This document shows, piece by piece, positions 16,492-25,168 of a stretch of DNA of 64,000 bases (position 1 is the stretch's first letter; every line of letters starts with the position of its first letter). The DNA is taken from NCBI RefSeq assembly GCF_002933775.1, contig NZ_BEWV01000136.1, positions 158,304 to 222,303 on the forward strand, in the 5' to 3' direction. The position numbers were made by a program, and so were the translations under genes. The notes under the pieces were generated by a model. That model made no database searches. It was not told the DNA's origin and worked only from the letters and a program-made list of their open reading frames with translations. The DNA comes from Prevotella sp. MGM1. Lineage in GTDB: Bacteria > Bacteroidota > Bacteroidia > Bacteroidales > Bacteroidaceae.

Positions 16492-17811
16492 ATGAAAGAG
16501 AAGTTGATGGATTTGGTGAGATTTCTTAAAGTTGACATCTGGCAGATATCAACAGGTGATGTCTCACCACTGAGATATCTCCTTTATAGCATTGTCAAGA
16601 AACTGATGATCACTATACGTTTTTTCACGACGAAGCGTGTGATGAACCATGCCTCCGCACTTACTTATTCGACACTCTTGGCTATTGTCCCGATTTTGGC
16701 TGTCGTGTTTGCGATAGCTCGCGGATTCGGATATAACAGATATATAGAGACATGGTTTAGAGGTACATTCGAGTCGCAGCCTCAAGCTGCCGATGTGATT
16801 GTTGGGTTTGTCAACAGTTATCTTGTACATACGAAGAGCGGAATATTTCTTGGTGTCGGTCTTGTATTTATGTTGTATACTGTCTTGATGCTTGTAAGCA
16901 ATATAGAGGTGACTTTCAATGAGATATGGCAGGTTAAGAAGCCGAGAAGCATATTCCGGACGTTTACCGACTATCTTGCCATGTTGCTGCTATTCCCTAT
17001 TATAATAGTGCTGACATCAGGATTGTCTATTTTCATGGCTACCATAGCCGACAGCATGCCCGACATATTGTTGCTCGGACCTATGATGCGTTTTATCATT
17101 GCCTTGTTGCCTTATGTGCTGATGTCTGCCATGTTCATTGGGCTTTATATCTTCATGCCAAACACACACGTGAAATTCAGATATGTGGTGGTGCCTGGAA
17201 TTTTGGCAGGAGTGGCTATGCAATGGTTACAGTTGTTCTATATACATTCTCAGATGTGGGTGAGCAGCTATAATGCCATTTACGGTTCGTTTGCGGCACT
17301 GCCGTTATTTATGTTGTGGATGCAGATTTCATGGACGATATGTTTGTTTGGGGCGACATTGTGCTATGCCAATCAAAATCTCAGTTATTATGATTATAAC
17401 ACCAAGACATCGGATATAAGCCATCGCTATCAGATAATGCTCAGCGCATTGCTTGCCGCTCGTATATGCCGCAGATTTGACAAAGGTCAGCAGCCATATA
17501 CGGCAATGGAACTGCGTGCCGAGACCGGTATACCGATAAGGGTGGTGAATGATTTGCTTTATGAAATGATCGATTCCCGCCTGCTTATCGAGATTACGTC
17601 AGACGAGAAAGGAGAACCATCGCAGTTTGTTCCGGCGGAGAATGTTGAGAATTTGAGTCTTGGTGTTCTCATAGACCGATTGGAATCTCGGGGTCGCTGG
17701 AAAATAGACCTTCCGTTAGATGACTTTTATAATGATAATTGGCGGCAGGCATTTGAAGAACGACGCATATATTTAAGAAAATCAAGAAGTATATTACTTA
17801 AAAACATGTAG
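16492..17811 (+). CDS. YihY/BrkB-family inner-membrane protein
   Basis: This protein of about 439 residues has six hydrophobic segments between residues 45 and 300 and the YihY hallmarks: HASALTYSTLLAIVP near the first segment, NEIWQVKKPRS after the third, and the later SYNAIYGSFAALPLFMLWM. A soluble C-terminal part (about 310-439) has winged-helix character (AMELRAETGIPIRVVNDLLYEM), common in Bacteroidota members. The biochemical role of the family is not established. ATG 16492 is preferred over TTG 16480. It lies close behind rnpB and may share transcription. Confidence 0.85.
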   Translation: MKEKLMDLVRFLKVDIWQISTGDVSPLRYLLYSIVKKLMITIRFFTTKRVMNHASALTYSTLLAIVPILAVVFAIARGFGYNRYIETWFRGTFESQPQAADVIVGFVNSYLVHTKSGIFLGVGLVFMLYTVLMLVSNIEVTFNEIWQVKKPRSIFRTFTDYLAMLLLFPIIIVLTSGLSIFMATIADSMPDILLLGPMMRFIIALLPYVLMSAMFIGLYIFMPNTHVKFRYVVVPGILAGVAMQWLQLFYIHSQMWVSSYNAIYGSFAALPLFMLWMQISWTICLFGATLCYANQNLSYYDYNTKTSDISHRYQIMLSALLAARICRRFDKGQQPYTAMELRAETGIPIRVVNDLLYEMIDSRLLIEITSDEKGEPSQFVPAENVENLSLGVLIDRLESRGRWKIDLPLDDFYNDNWRQAFEERRIYLRKSRSILLKNM

Positions 17812-17870
17812 TATGGGTACATGTTAATGGAGAATAATTGTCTGTTGGTTACGGTATAATCATGTAGTAA

Positions 17871-17910
17871 AAAACAGGTGAAGACTTAATAAATAGTCTT
17901 CACCTGTTTT
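17871..17910. terminator. Bidirectional terminator hairpin between yihY-like gene and thrC
   Basis: There is a perfect 16-bp stem (17871-17886 with 17895-17910), an 8-base A/T loop, A-run before and T-run after. It separates convergent genes. Confidence 0.8.
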
Positions 17911-17987
17911 CTTTATTCGGTTTTCTTCAGTCATATTTATTTGAGAATTTATGTATAATGGTGTAATTACACATAATACATGGAGGC

Positions 17988-19289
17988 TTATCGGCTCATG
18001 AGAAACTCCTTGAAAGCGCTGAATTCTTTTGGCATTACAATGCTCCGTTTCTCACCTCTCATGAAAGCTGCGAGTCGTGAGGGGATTTTAATTTCGCATC
18101 CAATGACTGGTTCTACGGTATCTTTGAACTTTGCCGGATGCGCTGTTTCGCAGAAAACACCGGTTTCCCTTTCTTTAAGCAGGTCTTTCAGTGCCTGATA
18201 ACCGCACGCTCCATGAGGATCGAGGATATATCCGGTTGTTTTATAGCATTCGGCTATGGTCTCTTTGATACTCTCGTCGCTATACGTAGCTCCACTGACA
18301 AGTGCTTTTATTGAGCTATGATCATATTCATATAAATCATATATGCGGGCGAAATTGCTCGGGTCGCCGACATCCATAGCATTTGCTATGGTCTGTCTGC
18401 TCGGCATCGGCTCGTATTTTCCGGTTTGAAGGTATTTATAGAAAATGTCGTTTGCGTTGTTGGCGGCGATAAATCGCTTTATAGGTAGCCCCATACGGTG
18501 CCCGAACAGGGCGGCGGTAATGTTCCCGAAGTTGCCGCTTGGCACGCACATTACCAGGTTGTCTGTCTTCCCTAGTTCTTTCATCCGTGCATAAGCATTG
18601 AAATAGTAGAAAGCCTGTGGCAGAAAACGGGCGACATTTATCGAGTTTGCCGATGTCAGTTTCATGTGCTCATTCAGTTCTTTATCCATGAAAGCGCTCT
18701 TTACTAAGGCTTGACAATCATCGAAAACGCCTTCTACTTCAATTGCCGTTATGTTCTGTCCGAGTGTAGTGAACTGGCATTCCTGTATCTTACTTACTTT
18801 TCCTTTGGGGTAAAGCACGTATACATGTATTCCATCTACGCCAAGAAAACCATTGGCAACAGCGGAGCCGGTGTCTCCGCTTGTGGCTACGAGGACGTTT
18901 ACTTGTTCTCGCTTTTCCTTGCGTATGAAATATTGCAGGAGTCTGGCCATAAACCGTGCTCCTACGTCTTTGAACGCAAGGGTGGGGCCGTGGAAAAGTT
19001 CCAAGCTGTAAATATTGTCTTCAACTTTCTCTACCGGACAATCGAATTCCAGAGTCTCATATACTATTTTGCGTAACTCGTCAGACTCAACGTCATCTCC
19101 GAAAAATGCGTCAGCCACCTTATATGCAATTTCTTGGAATGTCATTGTCTCGATAGTATCGAAAAAATCGGAAGGCATTGCCTTTATCTTCTCAGGCATA
19201 TAAAGTCCTCTGTCACTCGCCAGACCTTTTACCACCGCTTCATGTAGTGTGGCATTGGGGGCTTGTCGGTTTGTACTGTAATATTTCAT
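17988..19289 (-). CDS. thrC: Threonine synthase
   Basis: This 433-residue PLP enzyme converts O-phosphohomoserine to threonine. Seen are the N-terminal threonine-synthase start (MKYYSTNRQAPNATLHEAVVKGL), the PLP-lysine region FHGPTLAFKDVGARF, and VLVATSGDTGSAV for phosphate binding. It is the third gene of the threonine operon, starting 21 bases after the PGM-like gene. Confidence 0.95.
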   Translation of the reverse strand: MKYYSTNRQAPNATLHEAVVKGLASDRGLYMPEKIKAMPSDFFDTIETMTFQEIAYKVADAFFGDDVESDELRKIVYETLEFDCPVEKVEDNIYSLELFHGPTLAFKDVGARFMARLLQYFIRKEKREQVNVLVATSGDTGSAVANGFLGVDGIHVYVLYPKGKVSKIQECQFTTLGQNITAIEVEGVFDDCQALVKSAFMDKELNEHMKLTSANSINVARFLPQAFYYFNAYARMKELGKTDNLVMCVPSGNFGNITAALFGHRMGLPIKRFIAANNANDIFYKYLQTGKYEPMPSRQTIANAMDVGDPSNFARIYDLYEYDHSSIKALVSGATYSDESIKETIAECYKTTGYILDPHGACGYQALKDLLKERETGVFCETAHPAKFKDTVEPVIGCEIKIPSRLAAFMRGEKRSIVMPKEFSAFKEFLMSR

Positions 19290-19310
19290 ATATTGTTTTT
19301 ATTCATTATA

Positions 19311-20582
19311 TTATTTGTCAATGGCCATAAACTCATGCATAAATTCGCTGAGTCTTAACAGGCCGTAACTACCGTCCACACAGCTTTGTTCATTGTATTG
19401 ATGTACATTGTCTGGCATTATGTTCTTATGCCATATTAAGAATGGTACAGGTTCGTTCATGTGTGTACGTATTTCCACAGGTGTGGGATGGTCGGGGAGT
19501 ATGGCTATGCACACGTTTTCTCCCTTCCATTTCATTATTTCATCATATATCGGTTTGATTATTCGGCTGTCGAGATCTTCTATTGTTCTCAGTTTTAATT
19601 CAAGATCACCGTCGTGTCCGGCCTCATCGCTAGCTTCTATGTGAAGGAAAACAAAGTCGTCTCCTTCTTTCAAGGCGTTTATCGCAGCTTGTGCCTTGCC
19701 TTCGTAGTTGGTATCGGCTTGTCCGGTCATGCCGTCAACGACAATATTTTTCAGTCCGGCATATTTTCCAATGCCTCTGATCAGGTCTACAGCGGAGATT
19801 ACGGAGCCGTTTTTTATTTGCGGATACATTTTTTGTAATGTTTTCATGCGCGGTCTGTATCCGCCGCTCCACGGCCATATACTGTTTGCTTTCTCTTTGC
19901 GTCCTTGATTGAAAGGATGCGATTCAAGCAATTCTTGCGACTTTAATATCAGTCTGTTTATCAGTTCAGCAGTTTCTACAGCGGTCAATCTTTGTAACGG
20001 CTGGGCTGAATCCGTGTTTTTGTTCTCGTCTGTTTTTGCTGTATCATTATTGTCAGCCTTAACTAATAACGGTCTCCATGGTTCTTCCGGATGATCATGT
20101 GGCGGAGCACAGACAATATTTTTGTTACCTCCTTTTATTACAAGTAAATGCCGATATTGTATTCCGGTGATGAATCTAATGCGATTATTTCCGAGCTTTT
20201 CGTTCAGAAAGGCGATAAGCGTATCGCTTTCTTCGGTTGTGAGATGTCCTCCGTGATGATTTTTTATTTCTCCGTCTTTAATGGTTATGATGTTGCACCG
20301 CATTGCAAGATCGTCTTCTTGCATATCATAACCGATGCTTGCGGCTTCGAGAGGGCCTCTTCCCTCGTATACCTCATCAAGGTCATATCCAAGTATAGCA
20401 GTGTTGGCCACCTCACTGCCTGGACTGTATCCTTCTGGTACGGTAATCAGTTTGCCTGTTCGTCCGCTTTTTGCAAGCATGTTCATGTATTTCGGGCGAG
20501 TGTATTCCAGCAGTGTTTTCCCGCCGAGCCGCCCGATAGGATGGTCGGCCATACCGTCTCCCAATATAATAAGGTGTTTCAT
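19311..20582 (-). CDS. Phosphoglycerate mutase-like protein, proposed homoserine kinase (apgM family)
   Basis: The 423-residue protein belongs to the alkaline-phosphatase-like, cofactor-independent phosphoglycerate mutase family: N-terminal LGDGMADHPIGRLGGKT, SEVANTAILGYD with the nucleophile region, and the metal-binding HIEASDEAGHDGD and ILPDHPTP. It lies between thrA and thrC where thrB is expected, and no GHMP-type homoserine kinase is present. A subgroup of these proteins is annotated as proposed homoserine kinase on exactly this context. I therefore favour homoserine phosphorylation over glycolytic mutase activity, as inference from operon position. Confidence 0.85.
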   Translation of the reverse strand: MKHLIILGDGMADHPIGRLGGKTLLEYTRPKYMNMLAKSGRTGKLITVPEGYSPGSEVANTAILGYDLDEVYEGRGPLEAASIGYDMQEDDLAMRCNIITIKDGEIKNHHGGHLTTEESDTLIAFLNEKLGNNRIRFITGIQYRHLLVIKGGNKNIVCAPPHDHPEEPWRPLLVKADNNDTAKTDENKNTDSAQPLQRLTAVETAELINRLILKSQELLESHPFNQGRKEKANSIWPWSGGYRPRMKTLQKMYPQIKNGSVISAVDLIRGIGKYAGLKNIVVDGMTGQADTNYEGKAQAAINALKEGDDFVFLHIEASDEAGHDGDLELKLRTIEDLDSRIIKPIYDEIMKWKGENVCIAILPDHPTPVEIRTHMNEPVPFLIWHKNIMPDNVHQYNEQSCVDGSYGLLRLSEFMHEFMAIDK

Positions 20583-20654
20583 TTCTTTACTCTGTTTTTA
20601 CTCATTAACTACATGTTCATCATATTCAGGCTTCTCACATTGTGTCTCCTTTAA

Positions 20655-23102
20655 TCATATATTCGCAATTGACATGATGTTTGCGAAAACTCCGGCAGCA
20701 GTAACTCCGGCTCCGGCTCCATATCCTTGTATCTGCATAGGATACTCACGATAGCGTTCTGTTGTTAGCAGTACAATGTTGTTGGATCCTTCCAGGCCAT
20801 AGAACGGATGCCCGACAGGAACAGCTTCAAGACTTACGCTTGTCTTTCCCATGTCCATTTTTGCCACAAATCGCCATCGTTTGTTTTCTCTTTCAATAAT
20901 TTCCCGTTTACGTTCAAACTCATTATCGAGTGAAGGCAATGCTTTCCAAAAGTCATTCAAACTGCCTTTCAGCAGTTCGTTCGGTATGAAGAGATGCTTC
21001 TCCACGTCGTCTTGTTCCACTTTGTAGCCGGCCTCTCTTGCCAATATGACAAGTTTGCGAACCACATCCTTGCCGCTCAAGTCTATGCGTGGGTCTGGTT
21101 CGCTGTATCCCTGCTCCTTGGCACGCCGTACGGTTTCAGAAAAAGGCACGTCTGCCGCTATTTCGTTGAAAATGAAATTGAGCGTTCCACTGAGCACGGC
21201 TTCTATCTTTAATATTTTATCTCCCGAGCTGCAGAGGTCACCTATTGTTCCTATTATTGGTAAACCGGCTCCTACGTTGGTTTCGAACAGAAATTTTACT
21301 CCACGGCGCAATGCCGTGTCTTTGAGTTTGCGATAGCTCTCGTAGTCGCCAGATGCCGCTATTTTATTTGCCGCCACCACGCTGACATTGTGTTCAAGCA
21401 GGGTCTTGTATATGCCTGCGACTTCTTCGCTTGCAGTGCAGTCAACAAAAACGCTGTTGAAAATGTTCATTCCTGTAATTTCATTTACGAGCCGTCTCAT
21501 ATCGCTTGGCTGAGCATCGGCGAGTGCTTTTCTATAAGTACTCAGATCTATTCCATCTCGTGAAAACAGGGCTTTGCTGCTTGATGAAATGCCGACAACA
21601 TTCAACTTCAACCTTCTTGTGCGCATCAATTCATCGTATTGTGCGCGTATCTGTTCTATCAGATTGCCGCCAACTGTGCCAATACCGCAGATAAATAGGT
21701 TGAGTACTTTGTATTCGCTAAGGAAAAATGAATCGTGAAGAACATTGAGGGACTTTCTAAGGTATTTTGAGCTAACCACGAACGATATGTTTGTCTCTGA
21801 AGCACCCTGTGCGCAGGCAATAACGCTGATACCGCTACGGCCCAGTGTGCCGAACAGTTTTCCGGCGATGCCGGGCGTGTGTTTCATGTTTTCGCCTACG
21901 ATCGCAATAGTGGCCAGGCCGCTTTCTGCGTGCATTGGGAACATGGCTCCTGTTTCTATCTCTTTGACAAACTCGCTGTCAAGAACTTTCACAGCCTCAT
22001 CAGCATCCTCGTCCCGTACACCTATGGATGTTGAGTTTTCCGAAGAAGCTTGACTGACCATGAACACAGATATGCCGTGATCGGCCAATGCGGTGAATAT
22101 TCGCCTGTTGACCCCAATGACACCGACCATAGAAAGACCGGTGACAGTGATGAGTGTAGTACCTCCGATACTTGAAATACCCTTAATGGGCTTGCTGTCG
22201 TTGGTTACCTTGTTTTTTATTATCGTTCCGGGATTTTCGGGGTTAAATGTGTTTTTTACTATTATCGGTATGTTCTTTACACATACTGGATATATCGTCG
22301 GCGGATATATAACCTTGGCTCCGAAGTTGCAAAGCTCCATCGCTTCTACATAGCTCAGTTCGGCAATTGTATATGCTGTGGGTATCACTCTTGGATCGGC
22401 AGTCATGAAGCCGTTAACGTCAGTCCATATTTCAAGTGTCTCTGCGTCCAATGCTGCAGCGATTATAGCTGCAGTATAATCACTTCCGCCGCGTCCGAGA
22501 TTGGTTGTTTCGCCGGTGTTCTTATCAGTACTGATAAATCCAGGAACCACACATACCTTTGATGATATGGTCTTGTTGTCATTCGCCATAAAAGCGTCTT
22601 TTACAAGCTTCGCTGTCAGTTCGCTGTCGAGAGTATTTTTGCCGTGTTTCAGTTCTGTTTTGATAAACTCGCGTGAATCAAACCACTGTGCATCCTTCAT
22701 GATTGCCGCTGTGATTCGGCTGCTCATGCGTTCCCCATAGCTCACGATTGCGGCCAGGGTTTTCGGGCTTAAATCCTTTATCAAAAACAGACCGTAATAT
22801 ATGGAACGTAGTTCTTCTGCCAATTTGTTTATGTCTGTTTTCAATATACGGCACTGTTCCAGATCTGTGAATACGGAATCAATCATATCGTGATGCCTAT
22901 GCACAATATCGGTAAATTCATCCTTATACCGTTCGTCGCCATGCATTGCAAGTCTCGATGTGGCGATTAGTTTGTCTGTTATGCCACCGAGTGCACTTAC
23001 CACTACTATTACCTGCTGTTCCTGCCGCTCAACGATGCGTTTGAGATTCAGGATGCTCTCTGCGGAACCTACGGATGTTCCACCGAACTTCAATACTTTC
23101 AT
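20655..23102 (-). CDS. thrA: Bifunctional aspartate kinase / homoserine dehydrogenase I
   Basis: This 815-residue fusion has an aspartokinase domain (KFGGTSVGSAE at residues 5-15; GRGGSDYTAA near 200), two ACT regulatory repeats (about 310-455) and a homoserine dehydrogenase domain from about 465 (NLFICGIGTVGGN, an NAD(P) glycine loop; GTLNFIFNE further on). It makes the first and third steps from aspartate to threonine and methionine and is probably feedback-inhibited by threonine through the ACT domains. It heads the operon thrA / PGM-like / thrC. The promoter is at 23182-23220. Confidence 0.95.
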   Translation of the reverse strand: MKVLKFGGTSVGSAESILNLKRIVERQEQQVIVVVSALGGITDKLIATSRLAMHGDERYKDEFTDIVHRHHDMIDSVFTDLEQCRILKTDINKLAEELRSIYYGLFLIKDLSPKTLAAIVSYGERMSSRITAAIMKDAQWFDSREFIKTELKHGKNTLDSELTAKLVKDAFMANDNKTISSKVCVVPGFISTDKNTGETTNLGRGGSDYTAAIIAAALDAETLEIWTDVNGFMTADPRVIPTAYTIAELSYVEAMELCNFGAKVIYPPTIYPVCVKNIPIIVKNTFNPENPGTIIKNKVTNDSKPIKGISSIGGTTLITVTGLSMVGVIGVNRRIFTALADHGISVFMVSQASSENSTSIGVRDEDADEAVKVLDSEFVKEIETGAMFPMHAESGLATIAIVGENMKHTPGIAGKLFGTLGRSGISVIACAQGASETNISFVVSSKYLRKSLNVLHDSFFLSEYKVLNLFICGIGTVGGNLIEQIRAQYDELMRTRRLKLNVVGISSSSKALFSRDGIDLSTYRKALADAQPSDMRRLVNEITGMNIFNSVFVDCTASEEVAGIYKTLLEHNVSVVAANKIAASGDYESYRKLKDTALRRGVKFLFETNVGAGLPIIGTIGDLCSSGDKILKIEAVLSGTLNFIFNEIAADVPFSETVRRAKEQGYSEPDPRIDLSGKDVVRKLVILAREAGYKVEQDDVEKHLFIPNELLKGSLNDFWKALPSLDNEFERKREIIERENKRWRFVAKMDMGKTSVSLEAVPVGHPFYGLEGSNNIVLLTTERYREYPMQIQGYGAGAGVTAAGVFANIMSIANI

Positions 23103-23181
23103 TCTCTTCCTGTTTGTCTTTGTTTATATGTATCCCTGTTACAAACCGGGGATTTTATTTCAAAATGCGAGTAATAAGCCA

Positions 23182-23220
23182 CAAATTTAATAAGATTAAT
23201 CGGTATAACCAACAAAATTA
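23182..23220 (-). promoter_or_regulatory. Bacteroidota promoter of the threonine operon
   Basis: On the minus strand TAAATTTG (23189-23182) is the -7 box, and TTTTGTT near 23216-23210 is a suitable -33 element about 20 bases upstream. The leader is about 70 bases, with a small ATCCC/GGGAT stem but no threonine-rich leader peptide. Confidence 0.65.
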
Positions 23221-23399
23221 CTGTGTTAATGAAACTTTTACGTTATATTTGCTTATAATTTGTAATTATGACAGTGAAGCTGATAATGTATGCCTACAAT
23301 AGATGTTGGTGTTTTTGTAAATATGTTCATGTACTTTGTTGTAAAGATACTGTATGGTAGAAATGTTCATACAAGCTTTTTACTTTGTCATTTATTGAT

Positions 23400-23407
23400 T
23401 ATCTTTG
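23400..23407 (+). promoter_or_regulatory. Bacteroidota -7 box (TATCTTTG) for the FAD oxidoreductase gene
   Basis: TATCTTTG matches TAnnTTTG. The leader of about 90 bases contains a stem (23423-23428 with 23459-23464) enclosing a smaller TTCC/GGAA stem. I do not recognise a riboswitch class. Confidence 0.55.
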
Positions 23408-23501
23408 CAACGGATAGAGCTGGAGGTTATTTTCCCCAATTTAAGGTGGAAGGCGAAAAACCTTGAAGTTTCGGTTTTATTGTAATGAAATTAATATTTT
23501 A

Positions 23502-25067
23502 ATGATAAACGAATATCAAATACGTGTATTGCCACATGTGGCGGCTTCAGAGCAAGGCATACGTGAATATGTGGCTCGTGAAAATGGATTGGATGTGCGT
23601 ACGATGACATCTGTCAGAGTGCTCAAACGTAGCATAGATGCCCGTCAAAGAATAATATATGTGAATCTAAGGGTGAGGGTGTATATAAATGAGATGCCTG
23701 TCGATGATGCTTTCGAACGTACAGACTACTGCGATGTTTCACAGGCAAAGCGTGTGATTGTGGTAGGTGAGGGGCCTGGTGGACTTTTTGCCGCTCTAAG
23801 GCTTATAGAACTCGGTTTATGTCCAGTCGTGATTGAGCGTGGGAAAAATGTTCGTGACCGTAAAGCTGATCTTGCGAAAATATCGCGTGAACAAAATGTA
23901 GATTGTGAAAGCAACTACTGCTTCGGAGAGGGTGGTGCCGGTGCATACTCCGATGGTAAGTTATATACTCGCAGCAAGAAACGCGGTAATACGGTGAAGA
24001 TTCTAAATGTTTTCTGTCAGCATGGAGCGCCGGTGTCCATACTTGCCGATGCTCATCCCCATATAGGGACAGACAGGTTGCCGCGTGTCATTGAAAATAT
24101 GCGTAATACAATCCTTAAATCAGGTGGCGAAGTGCATCACCAGACGAAAATGACACGGTTTGTAATCAATGGTGATGAGGTTGTGGGGGTTGAGGCGCTC
24201 GACTTGATAACGGGAAAGGAACTTATATTCCGTGGTCCTGTCATATTGGCTACAGGCCACTCTGCACGAGATGTTTACAACTATTTGCATGAAGAAAAAG
24301 TTGAACTTGAGGCAAAAGGTATAGCTGTTGGTGTGAGGTTGGAACATCCTTCTGAAATGATAGACCAGATACAGTATCATAATAGGCAGGGACGCGGCCG
24401 GTGGTTGCCTGCTGCCGAATATTCTTTTGTAACCCAAGTTGATGGTCGTGGAGTGTATTCGTTCTGTATGTGTCCCGGTGGGTTTGTTATTCCTGCGGCT
24501 ACAGGAAAGCAACAAATTGTAGTCAACGGTATGAGCCCGAGCAATCGTGGTGGTCGGTGGTCTAACAGTGGTATGGTAGTGGAGATACGTCCAGAGGATA
24601 TAGGGGGCAATGATCCGTTGCGCATGATGAATTGGCAGGAAGGTATTGAGCGAGATTGTTGGCAGCAGGGCAATATGCGTCAGACGGCTCCTGCGCAGCG
24701 AATGGCGGATTTTGCCAATAATAGGCTGAGCTATGATTTACCGCCAACGTCTTATTCTCCTGGTCTTATATCGTCACCACTTCACTTTTGGATGCCTAAA
24801 CTTGTTGTTACACGTTTACAACAAGGATTCCGCCAGTTTGGGAAAATGAGTCACGGTTTTCTAACTAATGAGGCTGTGATGATAGCGGCGGAAACACGTA
24901 CATCAGCTCCAGTGCGTATATTGCGTGACAGTGGTACGTTGATGCATGTTCGTTTGCGCGGACTTTTCCCTTGTGGTGAAGGTGCCGGATATGCCGGCGG
25001 TATAGTGTCTGCCGGTGTGGATGGCGAGCGTTGTGCCGAGATGTGCGCAGAATATGTGGGCGTATAA
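23502..25067 (+). CDS. NAD(P)/FAD-dependent oxidoreductase of unknown substrate
   Basis: The protein is about 521 residues from ATG 23502 (MINEYQIRVLP); an upstream TTG frame extension of 13 codons lacks support. After an N-terminal domain of about 85 residues comes the FAD dinucleotide fold RVIVVGEGPGGLFAALRL with a following acidic residue in VVIERG. FGEGGAGAYSDGKLYTR and ILATGHSARDVY are the further signatures of the large 'FAD-dependent dehydrogenase' family common in Bacteroidota and Firmicutes. The C-terminal LFPCGEGAGYAGGIVSAGVDG closes the FAD site. Substrate and pathway are unknown. Confidence 0.85.
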   Translation: MINEYQIRVLPHVAASEQGIREYVARENGLDVRTMTSVRVLKRSIDARQRIIYVNLRVRVYINEMPVDDAFERTDYCDVSQAKRVIVVGEGPGGLFAALRLIELGLCPVVIERGKNVRDRKADLAKISREQNVDCESNYCFGEGGAGAYSDGKLYTRSKKRGNTVKILNVFCQHGAPVSILADAHPHIGTDRLPRVIENMRNTILKSGGEVHHQTKMTRFVINGDEVVGVEALDLITGKELIFRGPVILATGHSARDVYNYLHEEKVELEAKGIAVGVRLEHPSEMIDQIQYHNRQGRGRWLPAAEYSFVTQVDGRGVYSFCMCPGGFVIPAATGKQQIVVNGMSPSNRGGRWSNSGMVVEIRPEDIGGNDPLRMMNWQEGIERDCWQQGNMRQTAPAQRMADFANNRLSYDLPPTSYSPGLISSPLHFWMPKLVVTRLQQGFRQFGKMSHGFLTNEAVMIAAETRTSAPVRILRDSGTLMHVRLRGLFPCGEGAGYAGGIVSAGVDGERCAEMCAEYVGV

Positions 25068-25122
25068 CACAAATCTTTGAGTTAATACGGTGGAAAAACT
25101 TGCGTGGCTAATGGATTTTTAG

Positions 25123-25130
25123 TAAATTTG
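25123..25130 (+). promoter_or_regulatory. Bacteroidota -7 box (TAAATTTG) for pheT
   Basis: TAAATTTG matches TAnnTTTG, 38 bases before the pheT start. Confidence 0.6.
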
Positions 25131-25168
25131 CACGACATTTTTATAGTATACTAAATAAAATCATTATA

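Noticed and set aside
19311..20582. Simple glycolytic phosphoglycerate mutase
   Set aside because: Not excluded, but the position between thrA and thrC and the missing thrB argue for a homoserine kinase role.
23103..23181. Threonine attenuator before thrA
   Set aside because: There is no leader peptide rich in Thr/Ile codons and no strong terminator; only a weak 5-bp stem was seen.
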